A program made the translations under genes and the position numbers. A stretch of DNA of 64,000 nt from an uncultured Lachnospiraceae bacterium (GTDB taxonomy: Bacteria; Bacillota; Clostridia; Lachnospirales; Lachnospiraceae): NCBI GenBank assembly GCA_910587715.1, contig CAJUMV010000014.1, positions 1 to 64,000 of the forward strand. Reading direction: 5' to 3'. Below, piece by piece: positions 16,063 to 23,971 of the stretch; within the stretch, counting starts at the first letter, position 1, and every line of letters starts with the position of its first letter. The notes beneath the pieces are model-generated. The model saw only the letters and a program-made list of their open reading frames with translations. It was not told the origin of the DNA and did not search any database.

Positions 16063-18174
16063 TTAAATCTCAAACATTAGCTCACCGTAGGTCGGAATCG
16101 GCCAGTATTCCTTATCCACGATCATCTCCAGCTCATCCGCAGGGGCACGCAGTTCGTCCATCGCCGCCTTCACCGTGTCTTTATAGAAGAACGCCTGCGC
16201 CTTTGCATCCTCCATGACGGATGCCTCTTTCTCCGCCTTTTTCAGCTTCGCAAGCGCCGTCTGCATTGCCGTTAGTTTCTCGCCGACGATTGTCAGAAGC
16301 TCATCCTGCGTGGTGGCGTCCGCGCCCACCGTCTTCACCGCGTTCACGGTGTCCGCAAGAACCTTCGTGTAGCGGATCACCGCGGGAATAATCTGCTTGC
16401 CTGCCATGTCAATCATGGTGAGCGCCTCGATATTGATGGACTTCGCGTAAGTCTCGTAAATAATCTCCTCGCGGGACTCCAGCTCCACCTTCGTGAAGAT
16501 GTGGAACTTCTCGAACAGCTTCACCGCCTTGTCGGTGGTCAGGGTGCCCGCCGCTTCAATCATGGACTTAATGTTCGGAAGTCCTCTTCTTTCCGCTTCC
16601 GCCACCCACTCGTCGGAATAACCGTTGCCGTTGAAGATGATTCTCTGGTGCTCGGTCATGTATTTCTTAATCAGGTCGTGAATCGCCAGTTCCTTGTTAT
16701 CCGCTTTCTCCAAAATGTCAGCCGCCTCGCAGAAAGCTTCCGCCACAATCGCGTTCAGCGTGGTATTCGGGCTTGCGATGGAATCCGCGCTCCCCACCAT
16801 ACGGAACTCGAACTTGTTGCCCGTGAAGGCAAAGGGCGACGTCCGGTTTCTGTCTGTCGCATCCTTCTGGAAATCAGGCAGGGTGCTCACGCCCGTAAGG
16901 AGCTTACCGCCCTCCTTGACGGAAGTTGCTTCGCCCGTCTCAATCAGCTGTGTCACCACATCCTCAAGCTGTTCGCCAAGGAAAATGGAAATAATTGCCG
17001 GAGGCGCCTCGTTTGCGCCGAGTCTGTGGTCGTTGCCCACGTCGGAAGCGGACTGGCGGAGCAAATCCGCATGTCTGTCCACCGCCCGCATAATGCAGGC
17101 AAGCACCAGCAGGAACTGCACGTTCTCGTTGGGCGTATCGCCGGGGTCTAACAGATTCACGCCGTTGTCCGTGGTAATCGACCAGTTGTCATGCTTACCG
17201 GAACCGTTCACGCCGGCGTACGGTTTCTCATGCAATAAACAACGCATGTTATGTTTCACAGCTACCCGCTTCATGGTCTCCATCACAATCTGGTTGTGGT
17301 CTACCGCGATATTTGCCGTCTCGTAGATCGGCGCAAGCTCATGCTGTGCGGGCGCCACTTCGTTGTGCTGGGTCTTTGCCGTCACACCGAGCTTCCACAG
17401 CTCCTCATTTAAATCCTTCATGTATGCGCCCACGCGCTCACGGATAACGCCGAAGTAATGGTCCTCCATCTCCTGCCCTTTGGGCGCCGGTGCGCCGAAC
17501 AGGGTGCGTCCCGCAAACATCAAATCCGTTCTCTTCATATATAAATCTTTATCTACCAAAAAATATTCCTGCTCGGGACCGACGGAAGCAGTCACCTTGG
17601 TGGCACCCGTGTTGCCAAACAGCCGCACAATACGCAGCGCCTGCTCGCTCAGAGCTTCCATAGAACGAAGCAGCGGCGTCTTTTTATCCAACGCCTCGCC
17701 CGTGTAGGAGCAAAAAGCGGTGGGAATGCAGAGAATCGTGCCGCAGCCGGACTCCTTCAAAAACGCGGGGGACGTGATATCCCATGCCGTGTAGCCTCTC
17801 GCCTCGAAGGTCGCCCGCAAGCCGCCCGAAGGGAAGGAGGATGCATCCGGCTCGCCCTTGATCAGCTCTTTGCCGGAAAACTCCGTCAGCATCTTGCCCA
17901 GCTCGTCGGGATGGGACACGAAAGCGTCATGCTTTTCCGCCGTAATGCCTGTGAGGGGCTGGAACCAGTGCGTATAATGGGTCGCGCCGTTCTCCACCGC
18001 CCAGTCTTTCATCGCCTTTGCCACGATATTTGCGGTGTTCATGGAAAGCTCGCCGCCCTCGTTCATGACCTTGACGACTTCCTTGTAAGCGTTTCTCGTC
18101 AGACGCTGCTGCATCTTACCGAGCGTAAACACGTTTTTCGCAAATATTTCTTCCACATTAAATACTTCGCTCAT
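16063..18174 (-). CDS. glnN: Glutamine synthetase type III
   Basis: A 703-residue enzyme that makes glutamine from glutamate and ammonia with ATP. Its size and N-terminal region (VFTLGKMQQRLTRNAYKEV) are those of GSIII, not the 450-residue GSI. Conserved segments include VGPEQEYFLVD, the catalytic TAKTQHNEVAPAQHE, and KPYAGVNGSGKHDNWS. I use the ATG at 18174, as GGAGG lies 7 bases upstream and the five extra residues of a longer frame carry the ribosome site. A strong hairpin with T-run lies at 18197-18236 between the likely promoter and the start, suggesting control by transcription attenuation. No regulator gene is adjacent. Confidence 0.95.
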   Translation of the reverse strand: MSEVFNVEEIFAKNVFTLGKMQQRLTRNAYKEVVKVMNEGGELSMNTANIVAKAMKDWAVENGATHYTHWFQPLTGITAEKHDAFVSHPDELGKMLTEFSGKELIKGEPDASSFPSGGLRATFEARGYTAWDITSPAFLKESGCGTILCIPTAFCSYTGEALDKKTPLLRSMEALSEQALRIVRLFGNTGATKVTASVGPEQEYFLVDKDLYMKRTDLMFAGRTLFGAPAPKGQEMEDHYFGVIRERVGAYMKDLNEELWKLGVTAKTQHNEVAPAQHELAPIYETANIAVDHNQIVMETMKRVAVKHNMRCLLHEKPYAGVNGSGKHDNWSITTDNGVNLLDPGDTPNENVQFLLVLACIMRAVDRHADLLRQSASDVGNDHRLGANEAPPAIISIFLGEQLEDVVTQLIETGEATSVKEGGKLLTGVSTLPDFQKDATDRNRTSPFAFTGNKFEFRMVGSADSIASPNTTLNAIVAEAFCEAADILEKADNKELAIHDLIKKYMTEHQRIIFNGNGYSDEWVAEAERRGLPNIKSMIEAAGTLTTDKAVKLFEKFHIFTKVELESREEIIYETYAKSINIEALTMIDMAGKQIIPAVIRYTKVLADTVNAVKTVGADATTQDELLTIVGEKLTAMQTALAKLKKAEKEASVMEDAKAQAFFYKDTVKAAMDELRAPADELEMIVDKEYWPIPTYGELMFEI

Positions 18175-18196
18175 AATCATCCTCCTCACCCAGTTT

Positions 18197-18236
18197 CAAA
18201 AAAATGCGCTCCAAAAAAACTCCTTTTTTGGAACGC
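18197..18236 (-). terminator. Terminator-like hairpin in the leader of glnN (possible attenuator)
   Basis: On the minus strand a 13-bp stem (GCGTTCCAAAAAA with TTTTTTGGAGCGC, one G-U pair), a 5-base loop and then a run of seven T. The T-run ends 24 bases before the glnN ATG at 18174, leaving no room for a promoter after it. It can be either the terminator of the upstream U32 gene (ending at 18311) or a conditional attenuator of glnN; both may be true. Confidence 0.7.
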
Positions 18237-18267
18237 CATCGTTCTGAATACCTGTATACAATTTACG

Positions 18268-18295
18268 TCTATAAGAATACCCTACTTTTTCTCAA
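18268..18295 (-). promoter_or_regulatory. Possible promoter of glnN
   Basis: Minus-strand -35 TTGAGA (18290-18295), spacer 16, -10 TATAGA (18268-18273), in the gap after the U32 gene. It would place the hairpin at 18197-18236 within the transcript leader. Match is moderate. Confidence 0.4.
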
Positions 18296-18310
18296 AATGC
18301 AAGGGGAAAT

Positions 18311-19606
18311 TTAAAAATTTTTCTCCACCCGCAAAATATCCCCCACCTCCGGCACTTCCGACAGTCTCACGTCGATCGTCTGCTTCGGATGCGGGCAGGA
18401 TTCCACGGGATTTCCCTCCGCGTCATACATGGCAAGCACCTTGACGGGAATATTCTCCCCCCGCGGCTTCATAATCTCAATCTCATCCCCCACGCAGAAC
18501 TTATTGCGCTGCTCGATGCGGGCGCAGAAAGGTCTCTTCGCACTGCCATCCGCCGCACTGCCATCCGTAGGCACCTCCTCTGTCGACGCTCCGGCTTCCG
18601 TCACCGCACCCACAGTCCCCAGATAAATATACTCGCTCACGTAGGTACTCTCGTCATAAATCTGGGTGTTCTCATCAGCCTTGCCGAAATAGAAACCCGT
18701 AGTAAATTTACGGTAGGTGCACTTGGCAATCTCCGCCCGGTACCAGTCCATGTTGGCGCGGTACTGCTCCTCGGACACAAAATAATCGTCAATGGCACGC
18801 CTATAGGTGCGCGCTACAGTCGCCACATAGAGCGCCGTCTTCATCCTGCCTTCAATCTTAAAGCTGTCGATGCCCGCGTCCGCCAGCTCCGGGATATGCT
18901 CTATCATGTTCAAATCCTTGGAATTAAAAATAAAAGTGCCGCGGTCGTTCTCAAAGACAGGCAGATACTCTCCCGGTCGCGTCTCCTCCACCAGCGCGTA
19001 TTTCCAGCGGCAGGGGTGGGTGCACGCCCCATGATTCGCGTCCCGCCCGGTAAAATAATTGCTCAGAAGGCACCTGCCCGAGTAGGAAATGCACATCGCC
19101 CCGTGCACAAAGCTCTCAATTTCCATGTCCTCCGGAATATGTTTCCTGATTTCCTTTATCTCTTTCAAAGAAAGCTCTCTGGCAGACACGACCCGCTTCG
19201 CCCCCTGCTCATGCCAGAAACGATAGGTCATATAGTTCGTGTTGTTTGCCTGCGTGGAAATATGGATGTCAATCTCCGGACAAATTTCCCTTGCCAGCGC
19301 AAACATGCCTGGGTCCGCTATGATCAGCGCGTCCGGCTTAAGCCCCTTAAGCTCCCGGAAATAAGCCCGTGCTCCCTCCAAATCATAGTTGTGCGCCAGT
19401 ATATTTGCGGTCACATGCACCCGTACGCCCCGCTCATGTGCAAAAGCAATGCCCTCCGCCATGTCCTGTGTCGAAAAATTTTTCGCCTTGGCACGCAGGC
19501 CAAAAGCTTCCCCGCCGATATACACCGCATCCGCCCCAAAAATAACAGCCGTTTTTAATACTTCCAGACTGGCGGCAGGCACCAGAAGTTCCGGTTTTTT
19601 CATCAT
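18311..19606 (-). CDS. trhP: U32 family protein, probable tRNA U34 hydroxylation protein TrhP
   Basis: A 431-residue protein annotated historically as a collagenase-like U32 peptidase. It carries the family Cys set (MCISYSGRCLLSNYF, then ACTHPCRW), which binds an iron-sulfur cluster in characterised members, on a TIM-barrel beginning ELLVPAASLEVLKTAV. U32 proteins of this type (E. coli YegQ, Bacillus YrrN/YrrO) hydroxylate uridine 34 of tRNA, and the next gene upstream is the matching methyltransferase TrmR. The ATG at 19606 is 1 base after the trmR stop with GGAGG 6 bases upstream. The tRNA role is inferred from family and neighbourhood. Confidence 0.8.
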   Translation of the reverse strand: MMKKPELLVPAASLEVLKTAVIFGADAVYIGGEAFGLRAKAKNFSTQDMAEGIAFAHERGVRVHVTANILAHNYDLEGARAYFRELKGLKPDALIIADPGMFALAREICPEIDIHISTQANNTNYMTYRFWHEQGAKRVVSARELSLKEIKEIRKHIPEDMEIESFVHGAMCISYSGRCLLSNYFTGRDANHGACTHPCRWKYALVEETRPGEYLPVFENDRGTFIFNSKDLNMIEHIPELADAGIDSFKIEGRMKTALYVATVARTYRRAIDDYFVSEEQYRANMDWYRAEIAKCTYRKFTTGFYFGKADENTQIYDESTYVSEYIYLGTVGAVTEAGASTEEVPTDGSAADGSAKRPFCARIEQRNKFCVGDEIEIMKPRGENIPVKVLAMYDAEGNPVESCPHPKQTIDVRLSEVPEVGDILRVEKNF

Positions 19607-19607
19607 C

Positions 19608-20255
19608 TCATTCCTCCACCCTGACACTTACCGTCACCCCATCCCCCACGGGCAGCACCACCGTCTCCAGTGTCTCGTGATGTGTCAATTCGTACAGATA
19701 CTCCCGCATCCTGCTGTGAATCGTACGGTTTCTCCGCTCCACGGCAAACCGGGATTCCAAAATATCGCCGTCCTGCAGCACGTTGTCGGACACCAGAAGC
19801 CCCCCGGGCGCAAGAAGCCGCAGCACCTCCGGCAGAAAATGGATATACTGCCCCTTTGCCGCGTCCATAAAGATAAAGTCATAAGGTCCCGCAAGGTCTT
19901 TCAGGATATCCGCAGCGTCCCCTTCCAGAAGCGTAATCACGTTTTCCTTTCCGGCACGGGCAAAATTTGCCTTCGCCACAGGGATTCGTTTCTCATATTT
20001 TTCTATGGTCGTAATCCTGCAGCCCTCAGGGGCATACTCGCTCATCAAAAGCGCAGAAAAACCAATGGCACACCCCACCTCCAGAATGGACATAGGTTTT
20101 CGCAGCGCAAGCAGGAACCGCAGCAGTCCCTGCGTCTGCGTGCGTATGATCGGCACATTGGTTTCCAAAGCTTCACGTTCTATTTTGTCCAGAAAAGGCG
20201 TGTTGCCTGCGTCCAGAGAAGCGAGAAAGGTATCCATGCGCTCTCCCGAAATCAC
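19608..20255 (-). CDS. trmR: O-methyltransferase, probable tRNA 5-hydroxyuridine methyltransferase TrmR
   Basis: A 215-residue class I SAM methyltransferase. SAM motif I is SILEVGCAIGFSA (about 58-70), the acidic motif ITTIEKYEKR follows, and YDFIFMDAAKGQY gives the metal-binding Asp pattern of catechol-O-methyltransferase-like enzymes; DN in LVSDNVL is also conserved. Bacillus TrmR (YrrM) methylates 5-hydroxyuridine at tRNA position 34 and is encoded beside U32 proteins, as here. The start is GTG at 20255, supported by AGGAG; it overlaps the stop of the MltG-like gene by 4 bases. Confidence 0.85.
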   Translation of the reverse strand: MISGERMDTFLASLDAGNTPFLDKIEREALETNVPIIRTQTQGLLRFLLALRKPMSILEVGCAIGFSALLMSEYAPEGCRITTIEKYEKRIPVAKANFARAGKENVITLLEGDAADILKDLAGPYDFIFMDAAKGQYIHFLPEVLRLLAPGGLLVSDNVLQDGDILESRFAVERRNRTIHSRMREYLYELTHHETLETVVLPVGDGVTVSVRVEE

Positions 20256-20656
20256 TGTGACTCTCCTTCCGCATCCTCTTCGCCCTCTTCCGGCGCGTTT
20301 GCCGCCATCACATCCATCATCTCTTCCGCCGTCATCGCGGTACTCAGGTCATAGATGCCGGGCTGTATTTTACCGTGGTTTTCCGACAAAAGCTCCTGTA
20401 ACAGAAAGAGCTTCGCGTCGCGGATCAGTCCCCGCTCCTCCAGCATCTCGCCCACCGCTCTGACAGACACCGGATCTTCCACACTGACACTGATTGTCCT
20501 GCCCTCTCCGAGAGATACCGGTTTCTCGGTAAATATGCGGTAGCCATAATCATAAGATGCCGTAGCCGCCCTTATAATATAAGTGGCTGCAAACACCAAA
20601 AACACGATTTTGATGATCAGCTCCGCCGTGGAGCCGATAATTTCTTTTATACTCAT
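20252..20656 (-). CDS. Short MltG-like membrane protein lacking the transglycosylase domain
   Basis: A 134-residue protein with one N-terminal membrane segment (about 12-32) and a region (about 48-115: TISVSVEDPVSVRAVGEMLE, then ERGLIRDAKLF and GKIQPGIYDL) that matches the LysM-like N-terminal domain of MltG/YceG endolytic transglycosylases. It ends in an acidic tail, with the whole catalytic domain absent. Bacillus has full-length YrrL (MltG) in the same position, directly before trmR, so this looks like a reduced form. It cannot cut glycan strands; it may bind peptidoglycan or modulate another enzyme. Its ribosome site lies in the end of the YlbF-like gene. Confidence 0.7.
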   Translation of the reverse strand: MSIKEIIGSTAELIIKIVFLVFAATYIIRAATASYDYGYRIFTEKPVSLGEGRTISVSVEDPVSVRAVGEMLEERGLIRDAKLFLLQELLSENHGKIQPGIYDLSTAMTAEEMMDVMAANAPEEGEEDAEGESQ

Positions 20657-20658
20657 TG

Positions 20659-20994
20659 TTATACCTCGAAGTCCACTTCATCTGCAAGAATCATATAAAC
20701 CTCCTGCATCATACGGCAGAACGCCAGCTCCGCCTGCAGGAAATCATCCACCAACGGATCTTCCCGAAATTTTTCATACTCCCGCTCGAAAGCCTCCATA
20801 CGATCAAGAAGCTCCTCGCTGTCCGTCTCATTCTGTAAGTCAAAATTCCGCTGTCTGAACTCGTTTACCTTCTCATAAAGCTCCGGCTGTTTCTTAATTT
20901 TTTCTCTCTGATAGAAATAATTTTTGTAAATATCCGAGGTCATAATCTTATCTGCAAAATCCCTGGCTGCCTCTATGATCTCTTTCTTTGACAT
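20659..20994 (-). CDS. YlbF family protein
   Basis: A 111-residue all-helical protein beginning MSKKEIIEAARDFADKIM with a central amphipathic helix typical of the YlbF/YmcA (RicF/RicA) family. Bacillus members form a complex that steers RNase Y and regulators of competence and sporulation. It sits directly downstream of RNase J, which fits a role in RNA decay. The start at 20994 is set by AGGAG 8 bases upstream; a longer frame to 21159 overlaps RNase J and is not homologous. Confidence 0.75.
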   Translation of the reverse strand: MSKKEIIEAARDFADKIMTSDIYKNYFYQREKIKKQPELYEKVNEFRQRNFDLQNETDSEELLDRMEAFEREYEKFREDPLVDDFLQAELAFCRMMQEVYMILADEVDFEV

Positions 20995-21032
20995 AATGTA
21001 TTCTCCTCTATTTATGACACACAGCTTGGCTG

Positions 21033-22709
21033 TTAGACTTCCATAATGATCGGCAATATCATTGGTCTTCTCTTTGTCTTCTTCCAGACAAAGTCGCTCA
21101 GCACATCTTTGACGGTACTCTTGAGCTTGCCCCAGTCCGTCTTGCCCTTGTCGAGACAATCCTGCACCGCCTCCTCCACAAGAAGCCGCGCTTCGTCAAG
21201 AAGCTCGTCGGACTCCCTCACATAGACAAAACCCCTGGACACAATATCGGGACCGGAAATCAGCTGGTCGCTGTGGGATTCGAGCGCCATCACCACAATC
21301 ATAATGCCGTCCTCCGCCAGATGCTGCCTGTCGCGCAGCACCACATTTCCCACGTCGCCCACGCCGAGACCGTCCACCAGAATCGCCCCTACGGGCACTT
21401 TTCCGTTCACGACTGCCTTGTGGTCATCCATCTCCAGCACGTCACCGGACTGCAGCATAAAGATATTTTCCTTAGGGATTCCAAGCTCCGCCGCAATCTT
21501 CGCCTGCGCTTTGCGGTGCTTATACTCGCCATGGACGGGAATCGCGTATCTGGGTCTTACGAGAGAATAAATGAGCTTAATCTCCTCCTGACAAGCGTGC
21601 CCGGACACATGCACATCCTGAAAAATCACATCCGCGCCCTTCATCTGCAGCTCGTTAATGACATTTGTGACCGCTTTCTCGTTGCCCGGTATCGGATGAG
21701 CTGAGAAAATAACGGTATCTCCCGGCATAATGGATATCTTCTTATGGTTATTGCCCGCCATACGGCTTAACGCCGCCATGCTTTCACCCTGACTTCCGGT
21801 TGTAATAATAACTGTCTTTTCCGGGGGATAATTTTTAAGCTCCTCCACGTCAATCAGCGTCCTGTCCGCAATCTGCAGATAGCCGAGCTTAGAAGCCGTA
21901 TCAATGATATTGACCATGCTTCTGCCTTCCACCACGACTTTTCTGTCAAATTTCTCCGCCGTATTAATAATCTGGCGCACCCTGTCCACATTGGACGCAA
22001 AAGTAGCGATCAGAATACGGGTGTCCTTGTGCTCCAGAAAGAGAGAATCCAGCGTCTTTCCCACCGTTTTTTCGGAAGGCGTAAAGCCCGGTCTCTCCGC
22101 GTTAGTGGAATCACACATAAGCGCAAGCACGCCCTTTTTCCCAATCTCCGCAAATCTCTGCAAATCAATGGCATCGCCGAATACTGGCGTATAATCCACC
22201 TTAAAGTCTCCCGTGTGCACCACCACACCCGCCGGAGAATAAATCGCCAGCGCTGCCGCGTCCACAATGCTGTGATTTGTCTTGATAAACTCAATCCTAA
22301 ACTGCCCCAAATTGATGGACTGCCCAAACTTGACCACTTTTCTCTTGGTGGTCTTCATCAACCCGTGCTCCTCCAGCTTATTCTCTATAATGCCCATCGT
22401 AAGCTTCGTCGCGTAAATCGGTATGTTCAATTCCTTTAGTATATAGGGCAGCGCCCCGATGTGATCCTCGTGTCCGTGGGTGATCACAAACCCCTTCACT
22501 TTGTCAGCGTTGTCCTTTAAATAAGTGATATCCGGTATCACCAGATCGATTCCCAGCATCTCGTCTTCCGGGAACGACAGCCCGCAGTCCACCACAACAA
22601 TGCTATCCTCATATTCAAAGGCAGTAATGTTGAGCCCAATCTGCTCAAGTCCGCCTAATGGGATAGCCTTCAGCTTACTCGCTGACCTTCCTTCTTCATT
22701 TTTTTTCAA
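21033..22709 (-). CDS. rnj: Ribonuclease J
   Basis: A 558-residue metallo-beta-lactamase/beta-CASP ribonuclease acting in mRNA decay and rRNA maturation. The zinc motif HGHEDHIG places His78, His80, Asp82 and His83; further conserved parts are VHTGDFKVDYTPV, MCDSTNAERPG and HVSGHACQEE, and a C-terminal domain follows. The start is TTG at 22709: GGAGG lies 10 bases upstream and the closer ATG is out of frame. Bacillus RNase J1 and J2 have both endonuclease and 5' exonuclease activity. It is between a DUF1292 gene and the YlbF-like gene. Confidence 0.95.
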   Translation of the reverse strand: MKKNEEGRSASKLKAIPLGGLEQIGLNITAFEYEDSIVVVDCGLSFPEDEMLGIDLVIPDITYLKDNADKVKGFVITHGHEDHIGALPYILKELNIPIYATKLTMGIIENKLEEHGLMKTTKRKVVKFGQSINLGQFRIEFIKTNHSIVDAAALAIYSPAGVVVHTGDFKVDYTPVFGDAIDLQRFAEIGKKGVLALMCDSTNAERPGFTPSEKTVGKTLDSLFLEHKDTRILIATFASNVDRVRQIINTAEKFDRKVVVEGRSMVNIIDTASKLGYLQIADRTLIDVEELKNYPPEKTVIITTGSQGESMAALSRMAGNNHKKISIMPGDTVIFSAHPIPGNEKAVTNVINELQMKGADVIFQDVHVSGHACQEEIKLIYSLVRPRYAIPVHGEYKHRKAQAKIAAELGIPKENIFMLQSGDVLEMDDHKAVVNGKVPVGAILVDGLGVGDVGNVVLRDRQHLAEDGIMIVVMALESHSDQLISGPDIVSRGFVYVRESDELLDEARLLVEEAVQDCLDKGKTDWGKLKSTVKDVLSDFVWKKTKRRPMILPIIMEV

Positions 22710-22728
22710 AAAAATTTACCTCCATTTT

Positions 22729-22986
22729 CTACTTTATGATATCCACGTCATCCATTATCTTTTCAAACACAGCCGCCACTGCGTTTAATGTTTCATCGTC
22801 TTCCACAATCTCATACACCGCTTCCACATCCTCCGGCGCGGAAACATCGCGCAAAATCAGGGCTTCGCCGTCTCCTTCTCCGGAATCCGTCACCAAAAGG
22901 TAGTTTATGCCGCCGATCATCGTCTGTTCCAAAATATAGAAATCGACCGCCTCACCCTCCTGCGGTGTAAACGTAATTTTCTCCAT
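22729..22986 (-). CDS. DUF1292 family protein (YrzB-like)
   Basis: An 85-residue acidic protein beginning MEKITFTPQEGEAVDFYILE, with the short antiparallel sheet pattern of DUF1292 (YLLVTDSGEGDGEALILRD). Function is unknown, but the gene is conserved after ruvX in many Firmicutes, as it is here. The ATG at 22986 has GGAGG 5 bases upstream. Two tandem hairpins (23008-23098) separate it from ruvX. Confidence 0.8.
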   Translation of the reverse strand: MEKITFTPQEGEAVDFYILEQTMIGGINYLLVTDSGEGDGEALILRDVSAPEDVEAVYEIVEDDETLNAVAAVFEKIMDDVDIIK

Positions 22987-23007
22987 ATATCCTCCTATCA
23001 CCAACAC

Positions 23008-23098
23008 GGAGAATGCGCTCTTTGCATTCTCCCACGCGAAATTTAGAAATTCTCTGCGAAATGCCCTCTGGCATGAGCAGCTAGAATTTCTTTTCGCG
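23008..23098. repeat. Two tandem hairpins between ruvX and the DUF1292 gene
   Basis: The first is a 16-bp stem with a 3-base bulge (23035-23053 with 23083-23098; CGCGAAA and AGAAATTCT arms) enclosing a small ATGCC/GGCAT stem. Its right arm covers the last codons of ruvX. The second is a perfect 9-bp stem, 23008-23016 with 23024-23032 (GGAGAATGC). Neither is followed by a T-run, so they are not ordinary terminators; they may protect or cut the transcript between the genes. Confidence 0.55.
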
Positions 23099-23509
23099 TT
23101 GATCTAAGTACCCCTGCAAAATCAAACACGCCGCAATCTTATCCACATAGTCCTTACGGTTTTCCCTGCGGATTCCCGCTTCCATCATCGCCTTATCCGC
23201 CGCCACCGTCGTCAGTCTCTCATCCCACATCACGACGGGAAGCCCCGTGCGCCGCTCCAGCTTTTCCTTAAATTCCAGTGAAAGCTGTGCCCGTTCTCCC
23301 AGCGTGTCGTTCATGTTCTTTGGCAAACCAAGCACGATCCTGTCCACTCCGTACTCCTCTATCAGCGCCTCAATGCGCGCAAACGTCTGCCTCAGCTTGT
23401 TCTCTTCCTTACGTCTGATAATCTCGATTCCCTGCGCCGTAATAAGCAAGGGGTCGCTGATGGCTACGCCCACCGTTTTGGAACCGAAATCCAGCCCCAT
23501 AATTCTCAT
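23081..23509 (-). CDS. ruvX: Holliday junction resolvase-like protein RuvX (YqgF)
   Basis: A 142-residue RNase H-fold protein beginning MRIMGLDFGSKTVGVAISD, with the first catalytic Asp at about residue 6. VLGLPKNMNDTLG carries the second acidic region and WDERLTT the family Asp/Glu. Proteins of this family resolve branched DNA or process the 5' end of pre-16S rRNA. It follows the ireB gene by 31 bases, a gene pair widely kept in Firmicutes. Confidence 0.93.
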   Translation of the reverse strand: MRIMGLDFGSKTVGVAISDPLLITAQGIEIIRRKEENKLRQTFARIEALIEEYGVDRIVLGLPKNMNDTLGERAQLSLEFKEKLERRTGLPVVMWDERLTTVAADKAMMEAGIRRENRKDYVDKIAACLILQGYLDQREKKF

Positions 23510-23540
23510 CTGTCTTTTTCACCGATATTGACTTCTTTGG

Positions 23541-23822
23541 TCAACCTTTCTTCCCGTTTTCAATAGAATTTTTGATATACTCCACAAGCATTTCCTCCAC
23601 AAGCTCGTCCCTCTCCACCTTCATAATCAGGCTGCGCGCGCTCTTATGGCTGGTAATGTAAGTGGGGTCGCCCGACATAATATAGCCGACAATCTGATTG
23701 ACCGGGTTATAACCCTTCTCCGTCAACGCCTCGTATACCGTGGACAACACAAGCTTCACGCCCGTCTCCGGCTCCGTCTCCACAGTAAAAAATTGTGTAT
23801 TTTCTAAATCCTGTTCCCGCAT
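23541..23822 (-). CDS. ireB: IreB family regulatory phosphoprotein
   Basis: A 93-residue protein of the IreB/YrzL (formerly UPF0297) family, with the typical segment VYEALTEKGYNPVNQIVGY and IMSGDPTYITSH. In Enterococcus IreB is phosphorylated on Thr by the kinase IreK and affects cephalosporin resistance; Thr residues are present near the N-terminus. The kinase is not in the window. It has its own promoter at 23851-23879 and heads the ireB-ruvX-DUF1292 group. Confidence 0.92.
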   Translation of the reverse strand: MREQDLENTQFFTVETEPETGVKLVLSTVYEALTEKGYNPVNQIVGYIMSGDPTYITSHKSARSLIMKVERDELVEEMLVEYIKNSIENGKKG

Positions 23823-23850
23823 ATTCTCACGCCCTTATCTGTTGTTATTA

Positions 23851-23879
23851 TTATTACCATTATTTACAAAAAAAATCAA
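23851..23879 (-). promoter_or_regulatory. Promoter of the ireB-ruvX group
   Basis: Minus-strand -35 TTGATT (23874-23879), a 17-base T/A-rich spacer and -10 TAATAA (23851-23856), about 30 bases before the ireB ATG at 23822. Several overlapping TAATAA units make the exact -10 uncertain. Confidence 0.55.
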
Positions 23880-23971
23880 CTGCCCCGCCGCTGCACACTC
23901 CTATGCCATATTTTACCACAAATAAAATACCACAGCAACGGCTATTTCCAGCCCTTTCCGGCTCCTTCGGC

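Noticed and set aside
18241..18310. ANTAR-type or glutamine riboswitch before glnN
   Set aside because: I could not find twin hairpins with the ANTAR hexaloop pattern or the glutamine aptamer core; only the terminator-like hairpin is clear.
20995..21159. N-terminal extension of the YlbF-like protein
   Set aside because: The extra 55 residues overlap the end of RNase J in another frame and are not like the family; AGGAG marks the ATG at 20994.
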